DNA of 43,584 nucleotides from Deltaproteobacteria bacterium (GTDB lineage: Bacteria; Desulfobacterota; Syntrophia; Syntrophales; JAFGHS01): positions 1 through 43,584 of the forward strand of contig JAFGHS010000078.1 of NCBI GenBank assembly GCA_016930075.1. Direction: 5' to 3'. Position numbers and translations under genes: made by a program. A model generated the notes under the pieces. It ran no database searches and was not told the DNA's origin. It saw only the letters and a list, made by a program, of their open reading frames with translations. Shown here in pieces: positions 1 through 7,517 of this stretch. Numbering within the stretch: the first letter of the stretch is position 1; every line of letters begins with the position of its first letter.

Positions 1-480
1 GATTTCATCGAGGTACAGATAGCCGAACACATTCAGCCGGTGATTCACGGTGATAACAACCACATCGCCGCGTTTTGCGAGATTGGCGCCGTTGTACATG
101 GCCTCCGAGCCGGCGCCGGCGTAATGACCCCGTCCGTGCAGCCACACCATGACGGGCCGTTTGCCGCTGTCCTTCAAGCCCGGCGTCCAGACATTCAGGA
201 CCAGGCAATTTTCACTCTGCGGCAGGTACCGGATATGTCCTTCCGCGCGTGCGTTTGCGTAATTCCGTTCCTCGTCGACGAGAAATCCGGTCTGGAAACA
301 GATGGGGCCATAGTCGCCTGCGTATCTTATGCCGGCCCATGGCTTGACCGGCTCAGGAGGCAGGAAACGGTGGCTGCCGCCCGTCGGGGCGCCATAGGGA
401 ATGCCTTTAAAAGCGAAAACGTCGCGCTCCGTCATCCCGCAGATTTTTCCGGTTGTAAGTTCGGCAAAGATTTCTTTCAT
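1..480 (-). CDS. Type-B carboxylesterase, N-terminal 160 residues (cut by window edge)
   Basis: This is the start of an alpha/beta-hydrolase of the carboxylesterase type-B (para-nitrobenzyl esterase) family, which hydrolyses carboxylic esters. Visible family blocks are FKGIPYGAP near residue 24, the SENCLVLNVWTP block near 89-100, and VITVNHRLNVFGY near 142-154. The catalytic Ser would lie beyond the left edge. The usual oxyanion-hole HGGG reads HGRG here (about 115-118), a non-standard residue. There is no signal peptide or lipobox, so unlike the three other esterases in the window this one looks cytoplasmic. The ATG at 480 is chosen because AAGGAG lies 8 nt upstream; an in-frame ATG at 486 is too close to it. 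Family is certain; substrate unknown. Confidence 0.85.
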   Translation of the reverse strand, partial: MKEIFAELTTGKICGMTERDVFAFKGIPYGAPTGGSHRFLPPEPVKPWAGIRYAGDYGPICFQTGFLVDEERNYANARAEGHIRYLPQSENCLVLNVWTPGLKDSGKRPVMVWLHGRGHYAGAGSEAMYNGANLAKRGDVVVITVNHRLNVFGYLYLDEI

Positions 481-532
481 TGTCATGACTCCTTCTGAAT
501 GGTTTTCATTATTTCATGTTTTTTTACCTGTT

Positions 533-665
533 GAGACCTTTGAATTTCTCTGTTTTCTGTCATTGCAAGGCACGGAGTGCCGTGGCAATCTCTTTAATTA
601 TCGGGCGCTTATGAGATTGCTTCGCTTCGCTCGCAATGACATAAGAGACGTTTTTCAAAGGTCTC
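533..665 (+). mobile_element. 133-bp MITE-like element, copy A
   Basis: A non-coding element bounded by 12-bp terminal inverted repeats, GAGACCTTTGAA at 533-544 and TTCAAAGGTCTC at 654-665. It is flanked by an exact 5-bp direct repeat CTGTT (528-532 and 666-670), the mark of target-site duplication. Inside, two GTCATTGC...GCAATCTC-type arms face each other and could fold into hairpins. A second copy of exactly the same length lies at 22107-22239 in the opposite orientation. No transposase is encoded, so it would have to move in trans. Confidence 0.85.
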
Positions 666-700
666 CTGTTTTAAACGGTCCGTTGCGATATTTCATAGCA

Positions 701-815
701 TCATTGGACAGCCCCGGTCAATACCGCCTTGACCGTTGTCATCACAGTCCCTGTTTCCATAGAAGGATTATTGATTTGCAGTATAGGCCGGCCAGGTCGA
801 GCCCGTCATCACGGG
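701..815 (-). pseudogene. Relic of a carboxylesterase C-terminus
   Basis: Read on the minus strand, this stretch matches the last codons of the esterase ending at 931. Both share the block ccggccaggtc around a TATA core and the block ttgaccgttgtc, at corresponding spacing. In one frame it ends ...METGTVMTTVKAVLTGAVQ before a TGA at 701-703, comparable with the TWPVYT...TTVNTGL end of the neighbour. The reading frame shifts within the match and no esterase body precedes it, so it is the tail of a lost tandem copy. The rest of 666-930 shows only weak similarity to the neighbouring gene end and no other gene. Confidence 0.5.
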
Positions 816-870
816 TCGCCGAGCCGTGTTTTTAGGACGGACGCCTTATTGTCCATTGAAGCGGTTGATC

Positions 871-910
871 AAAAAACGGCGCTTCCATCGCCGGGACGAA
901 AGCGCCGTTT
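871..910 (-). terminator. Rho-independent terminator of the esterase ending at 931
   Basis: Perfect 11-bp arms, AAACGGCGCTT (874-884) and AAGCGCCGTTT (900-910). On the minus strand the stem is followed by a T run (complement of the A run 871-876), placed 21 bp beyond the stop of the esterase. Confidence 0.85.
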
Positions 911-930
911 CTGCCTTACGGCATGATACT

Positions 931-2940
931 TTACGGCAGAGCCGTCGACAATCCCGTGTTGACCGTTGTCGCTGTGGGACCGAATCGCACATAGTCTCCG
1001 TTGGCTACGGTATAAACCGGCCAGGTCAAAGACGTCGTGCTCGGATTGCCGGTCTTGGCAAAGTTCGTCCATGTCGTCATCACGTCTTCCATCAGTGCGT
1101 CGTCCACGGAACTCCATCTCATGGACGCATAAATATCATCCAAATCCCCATCATATCCGGTGACGCCGTTGCCGTTTAAATCGCCGATGAACGGTTTGGA
1201 GTAGTCAGGCAGGAAGACAAGGCCCAATGCATAGTTGGCGACAAAACCCTGCGGATACTTGAAAAGATAAGGCAGTTCAAAAGCGTGCACACTATGCAAC
1301 CCCAGCTCCGCCCAGCCGTCGGGGACGCGGTCGAATATATAGGCATACTGATTGGACTGGTAATAAGGCGTGCGCTGGACCAGGAAAAGCGACAGTTGCT
1401 GTCTCAAAGGCAGATTGTCGGCTGAAGTGACGCCGACCATGAAAGGCACGTCGCCGGGGATACCGTCGAGCATGGTTTGATAATACGTTTTGGGCAGATA
1501 ATAATAGTCGACATTGGGCCGGTAAACTTCCCTTGTCACCCCGGCGTCCGTCTCCGACTGGATGATGGCCGTCCACGGCAGGGCGCGCGCCTCAGCCAGA
1601 GATGCGACCCCCAGCCTGTTGAGCATGGCCGTTCCGACGGCTTCCATGCCCGCAAGCGACGTGGCGGGGGTACTGCTTGGCACGTTGATGCTTGCTCCGC
1701 TCTGGCAGATGGCTTTATGGAACAGACCTGCGGCCTGGGGCGACATCATCAAAGCGATCGTCTTTCCGCCGCCGCCGGACTGGCCGAAAATCGTAACGCT
1801 GTTGGGGTTGCCGCCGAAGTTGGCGATATTGTTCTTCACCCAGGTGAGCGCCATGACCAGGTCCATCTGGCCGTAGTTGCCGGAACCATTATAACCAGAC
1901 TCTGCAGTAAGCCACGGGTGGGCGATATAGCCGAAAGGCCCCAGGCGGTGGCTGACGCTTACCACCACAACGCCTTTGGTCGTGAGGCCCGCGGGATTGT
2001 TGTACTGCTTGGAATTGGCCGTCAGGACGGCAAAGGCGCCGCCGTGGAACCACACCATGACGGGAAGGTTCGAGGCGTTCTTCGGCGCGGTGACATGCAA
2101 ATAAAGACAATCCTCGCTCATCCCGCCCTCGCCGAAAACTTGATTAGCGATGGTCTGCGCGGCCTGATCGCTCCAGGCAACAGCGTCCCGCACGCCCGTC
2201 CAGGCGACGGGCGGTTGCGGCGGCTTCCAACGTAAGTCGCCGATGGGCGGTTTGGCATACGGAATGCCCAGCCATTGCCAGGTGGTCGCGTTAGCCGCAT
2301 ATCCGCTCAGGCTGCCGTACTGGGTGCTTACCACCTTGCGTTCGGCCGTCGAACGGGTGAAGTGCTCCTGAGCCGCAACGGCGCTGCGCAGGGTCCGCGC
2401 CCGCGGATCGGTGTCGGTAAAGACATTGGCCGCATTGAGCGCGGCCAGAAGCGCCGCCACATTTGCATCGGCGGCGAATGCCGACGTCGTCTGATTGAAA
2501 TTAATTTTTGCGGCATAGGTGGCGACAACGGCGGCAATGGCCGGCGTGATCTGGATGCCGTTGTTCAGGTCGCCGTCCTGATCGAGGCTTTGCAAAAACA
2601 CCAGCCGGTTGGCGACTCGCTGATCCGCAGCGCCGGTTGCGCCCGAAACAATGTCCAGCGGCGTGATCGTGGCTTTTCCGGTGGCGGAACCCAACGTCAA
2701 ACCGCCCACGGAAAAGGTAACCGTTTCGTAGGGATAGTACGTAAATTTGCCGGCGGCATCGGTTGTCCCGGATGCGTTCGGCGTCGAGTAAGAAAGACCC
2801 GCCACGGGGCTGTCCAGAAAGACGCCGGTTTGCAGATCGGCGCCGCCGCTGCTGCAGCTGATAAACACCGCAAGTCCGAAAAACAACAAAAGCGCCCGAC
2901 CATGCCGGAACAAGGATAATCTGGATCTCTGGTGCATCAT
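931..2940 (-). CDS. Lipoprotein type-B carboxylesterase with N-terminal accessory domain (paralog 1)
   Basis: A 669-residue exported ester hydrolase. Residues 1-29 form a lipoprotein signal ending in FISC (Cys29), so it is probably tethered to the outer or inner membrane. Residues about 34-195 form a non-catalytic domain with a beta-rich VFLDSPVAGLSY repeat-like start and an alpha-helical end; I cannot name it. The catalytic domain covers about 205-669: GIPYAKPP (225), SEDCLYL (275), oxyanion HGGA (299-302), nucleophile Ser388 in GQSGG, candidate acid Asp508 and candidate His552 in VHAFELPY. Its length exceeds the usual 480-550 because of the extra domain. AGGAGG sits 5 nt before the first ATG and 8 nt before the second (2937), which may be the true start. 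It is a close tandem paralog of the next gene upstream. Confidence 0.9.
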   Translation of the reverse strand: MMHQRSRLSLFRHGRALLLFFGLAVFISCSSGGADLQTGVFLDSPVAGLSYSTPNASGTTDAAGKFTYYPYETVTFSVGGLTLGSATGKATITPLDIVSGATGAADQRVANRLVFLQSLDQDGDLNNGIQITPAIAAVVATYAAKINFNQTTSAFAADANVAALLAALNAANVFTDTDPRARTLRSAVAAQEHFTRSTAERKVVSTQYGSLSGYAANATTWQWLGIPYAKPPIGDLRWKPPQPPVAWTGVRDAVAWSDQAAQTIANQVFGEGGMSEDCLYLHVTAPKNASNLPVMVWFHGGAFAVLTANSKQYNNPAGLTTKGVVVVSVSHRLGPFGYIAHPWLTAESGYNGSGNYGQMDLVMALTWVKNNIANFGGNPNSVTIFGQSGGGGKTIALMMSPQAAGLFHKAICQSGASINVPSSTPATSLAGMEAVGTAMLNRLGVASLAEARALPWTAIIQSETDAGVTREVYRPNVDYYYLPKTYYQTMLDGIPGDVPFMVGVTSADNLPLRQQLSLFLVQRTPYYQSNQYAYIFDRVPDGWAELGLHSVHAFELPYLFKYPQGFVANYALGLVFLPDYSKPFIGDLNGNGVTGYDGDLDDIYASMRWSSVDDALMEDVMTTWTNFAKTGNPSTTSLTWPVYTVANGDYVRFGPTATTVNTGLSTALP

Positions 2941-2995
2941 GCTTTCCTCCTTAGTTTTTATTAATAGCTAAAATATTCGTTTGACTAGAATTCTC

Positions 2996-3027
2996 AGAGT
3001 GGGTTGCGTCAGGATGCAGCCCACTCT
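2996..3027. other. Hairpin between the tandem esterases
   Basis: 12-bp arms AGAGTGGGTTGC and GCAGCCCACTCT with one G-T pair and an 8-nt loop. The T run is on the plus-strand side only, so as a terminator of the minus-strand gene ending at 3055 it would be imperfect; it may be an RNA-stabilising hairpin between two co-transcribed genes. Confidence 0.5.
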
Positions 3028-3054
3028 TTTAAGTCTTTCGACGCAAGCCGCGGC

Positions 3055-5037
3055 TCACGGGAAAACCGTCGATAACCCTGTTTTAACCACGGGCGTCGCA
3101 CCGATTTCAACATAGGTGTCGTTGGACGACGTATAAGGAGGCCACGTAAAATTTGCCGTGGAAGGATTGCCCGTTTTGGCAAAATTGGTCCACATGGTCA
3201 TTACCGTATCAGCGGCAGCTTCATCCGCAGCGTCCCACCCTGTCGATGTTAATATATCCTCCATATCTCCCGCCGATCCTGTTACGCCGTTGCCGTTCAG
3301 ATCGCCGACGGCCAGCTTTTTGCCTGTCGCGGGATCGGTGACCAGGTTTAATATGTAGTGACCAACCGCACTTTCCGGTGTGTTGAAAACATAGCTCAAC
3401 TCAACGGAATGATAAGGCATTACGCCTTGGGCGGCCCAGCCCGAAGGAACCTTGGTGAAGATTGTGGCATAGACATTACTTTGGGTGTGGTCCGCCACCA
3501 GGGGGAGATAATTTTTCAGGGTTGATTTCGGTTCCGCGGAATCCGATTTTGTGACGAGGATCATGAAAGGCAGATCATTTTGCTTATTCCCTTCAATGAT
3601 GCTTCTTTCCGTCTCGGGGAAATAATAGTTATCCACGTTAGGATAGGGATCCGGCACCGTTGAAGGGTAGGCAGAAATAACTTCCGTCCAATTCTTGGCG
3701 CGCATTTCGGCCAGCGTGGTGACGCCGAGTTTCGCAGAAAGAGCCTGGCCCATTGCTTCGGCTGTTTCCAGGCTACGTGTATCCGGCCGCAGTGAACCGC
3801 TCTGGATGATCGCCTTGTGGAAAAGGCCTCTGGCCAGGGGCGTCATGATCATAGACCAGACTTTTCTGCCGCCGCCGGACTGTCCGAAGATGGTAACGCT
3901 GTTCGGATCGCCGCCGAAATTGGCGATGTTGTTTTTCACCCAGGTGAGCGCCATGACCAGATCCATATTGCCGTAATTGCCCGATCCGCCATACGTCGAT
4001 TCTGCCGTCAGCCAGGGATGAGCCAGATAACCAAAGATGTTCAGCCGGTGGTTGACCGTGACCAGGACCACCCCCTTTGTTGTCGGGCCGTCCGCATTAT
4101 TATACCCTTTTGTATTGCTCGACAGTATCTGGTATCCCCCGCCGTGGAACCAGACCATGACCGGTAGATTCGAAGCATTCTTAGGCGCCGTTACATTGAG
4201 ATAAAGACAATCCTCGCTCATCCCGCCCTCGCCGTATTTCTGATAGGCTGTGCCCTGCGCGGCCTGATCGGCCCAGGCGACGGCATCCCGCACGCCCGTC
4301 CAGGCGACAGGCGGCTGAGGCGGCCTCCAGCGAAGATCGCCGATGGGCGGCTTCGCATAAGGAATCCCCAACCACTGCCAGGTCGAGGCATTGGCGGCAA
4401 AGCCCTTGATTTGTCCGTATTGGGTATTTGCCACCTTGCGTTCCGATGTCGAACGGGCGAAGTGCTCCTGCGCGGCAACGGCGTTGCGCAAGGTTCGCGC
4501 CCGCGTGTCGGTGTCTGTGAATACGTTGGCCGCATTCAACGCCTCCAGAAGCGCTGTAACGTTCGCATCGGCAGCAAATGCCGACGTCGTCTGATTGAAA
4601 TTAATTGCTGCAGCATAATTGGCAACGACGGCGGCAATGGCCGGCGTGATCTGAATGCCGTTATTCAAATCGCCGTCCTGATCGAGAGTCTGCAAAAACA
4701 CCAGCATGTTGGCGACCCGCTGATCCCCGGCGCCGGTTGCCCCCGATACAATGTCCGTCGGTGTGACAACGGCTTTCCCTTTGGCGGAACCGAGGGTCAG
4801 ACCGCCCACGGAAAAGGTGACGGTTTCGTAAGGATAGTAATTGAATTTTCCGGCGGCATCGGTTGTCCCGGATACGTTCGGCGTCGAGTAAGAAAGACCC
4901 GCCACGGGGCTGTCCAGAAAGACGCCGGTTTGCAGATCGGCGCCGCTGCTGCTGCAGCCGATGAATCCTGCAAGTCCGAAAAGCAATAATGGAATCCGAC
5001 CATACCGGAACAAGGAAAATATAGTTTTTTCAGACAT
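3055..5037 (-). CDS. Lipoprotein type-B carboxylesterase with N-terminal accessory domain (paralog 2)
   Basis: A 660-residue paralog of the downstream esterase with the same plan: lipoprotein signal ending AGFIGC (Cys28), accessory domain about 33-195, catalytic esterase domain about 205-660. Active-site blocks are HGGG (298-301), Ser387 in GQSGG, and a candidate His in YHSVELSY. The oxyanion block is the canonical HGGG, whereas paralog 1 has HGGA. The accessory domains are nearly identical between the two, while the regions after the nucleophile have diverged most, which suggests duplication followed by change of substrate specificity. A GGGGGAGGG ribosome site precedes the start. The gene has its own promoter region (5069-5110) that resembles those of the GRE modules. 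Confidence 0.9.
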   Translation of the reverse strand: MSEKTIFSLFRYGRIPLLLFGLAGFIGCSSSGADLQTGVFLDSPVAGLSYSTPNVSGTTDAAGKFNYYPYETVTFSVGGLTLGSAKGKAVVTPTDIVSGATGAGDQRVANMLVFLQTLDQDGDLNNGIQITPAIAAVVANYAAAINFNQTTSAFAADANVTALLEALNAANVFTDTDTRARTLRNAVAAQEHFARSTSERKVANTQYGQIKGFAANASTWQWLGIPYAKPPIGDLRWRPPQPPVAWTGVRDAVAWADQAAQGTAYQKYGEGGMSEDCLYLNVTAPKNASNLPVMVWFHGGGYQILSSNTKGYNNADGPTTKGVVLVTVNHRLNIFGYLAHPWLTAESTYGGSGNYGNMDLVMALTWVKNNIANFGGDPNSVTIFGQSGGGRKVWSMIMTPLARGLFHKAIIQSGSLRPDTRSLETAEAMGQALSAKLGVTTLAEMRAKNWTEVISAYPSTVPDPYPNVDNYYFPETERSIIEGNKQNDLPFMILVTKSDSAEPKSTLKNYLPLVADHTQSNVYATIFTKVPSGWAAQGVMPYHSVELSYVFNTPESAVGHYILNLVTDPATGKKLAVGDLNGNGVTGSAGDMEDILTSTGWDAADEAAADTVMTMWTNFAKTGNPSTANFTWPPYTSSNDTYVEIGATPVVKTGLSTVFP

Positions 5038-5068
5038 ATCACAACCCTCCCCCTTTTTTATGATATAG

Positions 5069-5110
5069 TTATAATGTTATAATTAAAGGCATAGTATCGT
5101 TTTAAGTCAA
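5069..5110 (-). promoter_or_regulatory. Candidate sigma70-like promoter and AT palindrome for the 3055-5037 esterase
   Basis: On the minus strand, TTGACT (5110-5105) and TTTAAT (5087-5082) are separated by 17 bp. Just downstream lies TTATAA-TG-TTATAA (5069-5082), placed like the start-site operators of the GRE promoters, though its sequence is only loosely similar. Confidence 0.5.
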
Positions 5111-5233
5111 GGTTTTTTTACTGGGTGCCGAACGAGTATAAGATTTATATATAATTGATATTATTAAATAAGTATAAAGACAAAAATGCGGTTCGGTTGA
5201 ACATCCCTTCGGTTAATGGCCTTTTTAAATTTT

Positions 5234-5271
5234 ACTTTATAGTAACACTTGATAATTTTTACTTTGCAATG
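5234..5271 (+). promoter_or_regulatory. Regulator-box-like sequence 200 bp upstream of the esterase
   Basis: This AT-rich stretch aligns with the box in front of the regulator at 28560-28600: both begin AC-TTATA, contain ACTTGATAAT in the middle and end CTTT-AATG. At the other loci a MerR-TetR regulator gene follows; here none is seen. The remaining 5272-5640 holds a perfect palindrome but no gene I can support. Confidence 0.45.
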
Positions 5272-5536
5272 GTTTGAATGCTTTTTTGCGAAGGCGGCTC
5301 AGAAAAGATTCCTTTAACAGTCATTATTTGCCGCCTCCCGGACGGCACAATCTGAAGCAACGGTTTGAAGGAAAGCTCCGCATTCAAAGCAATCGTTGAA
5401 TCGATACGCGGCGGGACAATTTGGAAATACCAGGAGAAAAATTGGCGACAATATTTTGTTAAAAAGTCGATGGAGATTTGAGGAGTGAAGAGTAAAGAGT
5501 GAGGAGATAAACGCCGGAGACATCTCAAAGGGCAGT

Positions 5537-5578
5537 CCTTCATGACGACCGGCGTCCTGATGCCGGTCGTCATGAAGG
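5537..5578. repeat. Perfect 17-bp inverted repeat
   Basis: Arms CCTTCATGACGACCGGC (5537-5553) and its exact complement (5562-5578) flank an 8-nt loop. It lies 63 bp beyond the stop of the dehydratase gene, so it could end that transcript, but no T run follows on the minus strand. It may instead be a dispersed palindromic element. Confidence 0.65.
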
Positions 5579-5640
5579 GAAAAAGCACTATGCTGTAAAT
5601 GAATCCTTTTTACCCGTTCACACGCCTCTTTCTTCAATGG

Positions 5641-7140
5641 CTATTTGCCGATTTTATCGGCCAGTGCTTCGCGGTCTCCGCCGCTCATGCCGGCGATGTA
5701 CTTCACCAGCTTCTTGCGGGATTCGATGTCGTACTGCGTCGTGATGGCGATCTGCTCCATAATGGGAGAGCCGCCGCCGTGATAGTTGCCCACATTGGTG
5801 ATCCCGCCCGTGGCCGAGCACAGGACATCGCCCAGATAGCGCCAGAACTGCGCCTGGTCTTCGGCGGACATGTTCGGATTGCGCTTGGTGTATTTTAAAA
5901 GCAGTTCGCCCGTGACGGGATTGGCAAAATCCTTTTCATGCGGGAACGTCGCCACGACGCCGCCTGCGATGTCGCAAAGAATTTCCGCTTCGCGCCAGAC
6001 TGCCTCGCCCGACAGACAGCGTCCGACGTTGCAGTAAATGGAATGGGGAATGTAAGACCCGGGGCCATAGGGAACAAAGCCGACGCCGGGCATATAGACT
6101 TCGGGTTTCCCCAGGTCGGACGCCGTGTAGCCCGCGGCATAACCGAGTTCAATGGTCATGATGATTTCGGCCAGCTTTTCGCGCACATGCGGCTGCTTGT
6201 GCACGTTGTTGCATTCGGCGGCGAGGGCGGCGGTGCCCAGGATCACATCGCCGATGGCGGGCTTGCAGCCGGAATAGGAATGACGATGGAATAATGCGAA
6301 AAGCAGGGCCAGAACGCCGCCGTGCTGATGCTCGCCGGCCAGAAAGACGCGCTCCCAGGGGACGAAGCAATTTTCAAAGATCATGTACGAATCGGTTGCG
6401 CCCGGCACGAAGCCGCGCTTGTAATGTTCTCTGGGCCTCAGGTTGTGAACGGTCACGACCTGCTTTAACCCGTCCCAGTCGCCGGGGACGGCAAACGCCA
6501 CGGCATAGTCCTTGTCTTCAACCCGCAGTGCGCGGGTCGGCAGCACCAGGACTTCATCGGCCACGGACGCTTCGGAAATGTGAACCTTGCAGCCCTCGAC
6601 GACGATGCCGTCTTTGGTTCTTTCCTTAATGTGCACATAAGCATTGGGATCGGGCTGCTCGGCGGGGCGCAGCATACGGTCGCCTTTGATGTCCGTCTGC
6701 GCGCAGCAGCCGACCAGGTCTTCCGTCTGAAAGCGGGTCAACCACTTTTTGAAGTTCTCATGGTACTGCGTGGCCCCATTGTTTTGCTTGTCCGCCTCGT
6801 AAGAGACATTGTAAATGGCGTTGGTGCCGTCGATGCCCATGCAGCGCTGGATGCAGCCGCCGACTTTCTGGCAGAGCAAACGGGTCATATCCTGCTTTTT
6901 GTGCAGGTCTTCCTTGTTCTGGTGAATGTGGGTAAAGCGGTTGATTTTCTGTCCCGTCAGATGGGACGTCGCCGTCATGAGGGCTTCATTCTCCGGTTTG
7001 GCCGCTTCGTCATAGGTTGTGCCGATGGTATTCAAACAATCCATCTGCAATTCATCCGTCCGGTCGATTAACTGCCCGTCGAAATAAAGGTTCCTCTTCA
7101 TTTTGGAAAGGCCTTTGATGTAATCCTGCTTTGTTCTCAT
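5641..7140 (-). CDS. abfD: 4-hydroxybutyryl-CoA dehydratase / vinylacetyl-CoA isomerase family enzyme
   Basis: A 499-residue cytoplasmic flavo-iron-sulfur protein of the HpaB/AbfD fold. AbfD converts 4-hydroxybutyryl-CoA to crotonyl-CoA by a ketyl-radical mechanism using FAD and an unusual [4Fe-4S] cluster. The cluster ligands known from the clostridial enzyme (three Cys and one His, spaced C-x3-C and H-x6-C) are all present: Cys96 and Cys100 in GGCIQRC, His285 and Cys292 in HRHSYSGC. This separates it from the flavin-only 4-hydroxyphenylacetate hydroxylases of the same superfamily. Length fits the family. AAGGAG sits 9 nt before the ATG. It stands alone, followed by a palindrome, and lies downstream of the alcohol dehydrogenase and barrel genes, which suggests alcohol-to-acyl-CoA catabolism. 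A related 4-hydroxyacyl-CoA substrate is possible. Confidence 0.88.
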   Translation of the reverse strand: MRTKQDYIKGLSKMKRNLYFDGQLIDRTDELQMDCLNTIGTTYDEAAKPENEALMTATSHLTGQKINRFTHIHQNKEDLHKKQDMTRLLCQKVGGCIQRCMGIDGTNAIYNVSYEADKQNNGATQYHENFKKWLTRFQTEDLVGCCAQTDIKGDRMLRPAEQPDPNAYVHIKERTKDGIVVEGCKVHISEASVADEVLVLPTRALRVEDKDYAVAFAVPGDWDGLKQVVTVHNLRPREHYKRGFVPGATDSYMIFENCFVPWERVFLAGEHQHGGVLALLFALFHRHSYSGCKPAIGDVILGTAALAAECNNVHKQPHVREKLAEIIMTIELGYAAGYTASDLGKPEVYMPGVGFVPYGPGSYIPHSIYCNVGRCLSGEAVWREAEILCDIAGGVVATFPHEKDFANPVTGELLLKYTKRNPNMSAEDQAQFWRYLGDVLCSATGGITNVGNYHGGGSPIMEQIAITTQYDIESRKKLVKYIAGMSGGDREALADKIGK

Positions 7141-7331
7141 TTTTCAATACTCCTTTTTCTTTCTTTTTCTTTATGGTCTTTTCATTTTCGGAATTTTTTT
7201 ACCCTCTGCCGTCGCTCTTGTCTTCAGAGGGTATTGACGAACGGAGGCAATAAATATACCAATCGCGCCCATGATATTATGAATTTACATCCTGATGTAT
7301 TTATTCGCTTATCTGCCATTTTCTTTTTCCA

Positions 7332-7352
7332 TTGATACAGGCCGTGTATCAA
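7332..7352. promoter_or_regulatory. Candidate operator upstream of the dehydratase gene
   Basis: Perfect inverted repeat TTGATACA-N5-TGTATCAA about 190 bp upstream of the dehydratase start. Its right half with the following bases (TGTATCAAATATG) recurs exactly at 15780-15792 upstream of the acyl-CoA ligase. The rest of 7141-7517 shows no gene. Confidence 0.55.
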
Positions 7353-7517
7353 ATATGTCTCACTGTGGGTGAATGTGACACAGATTTGAGAATTTATCGA
7401 GGCGGGATTCGTTTTATTATCCGTCATCAGCAGTTGCATAAACCGGCAAAGCCTCCATGGCGAAACCCGCAATAGAAGCAGCGATCAATCATCTGACGGA
7501 GATCAGGCCGCCGGAAA

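Noticed and set aside
5259-5588. 109-codon minus-strand frame
   Set aside because: Starts inside a perfect palindrome, no ribosome site, and covers the box-like sequence at 5234-5271.
7224-7472. 82-codon minus-strand frame upstream of the dehydratase
   Set aside because: Covers a perfect operator-like palindrome and lacks a ribosome site.
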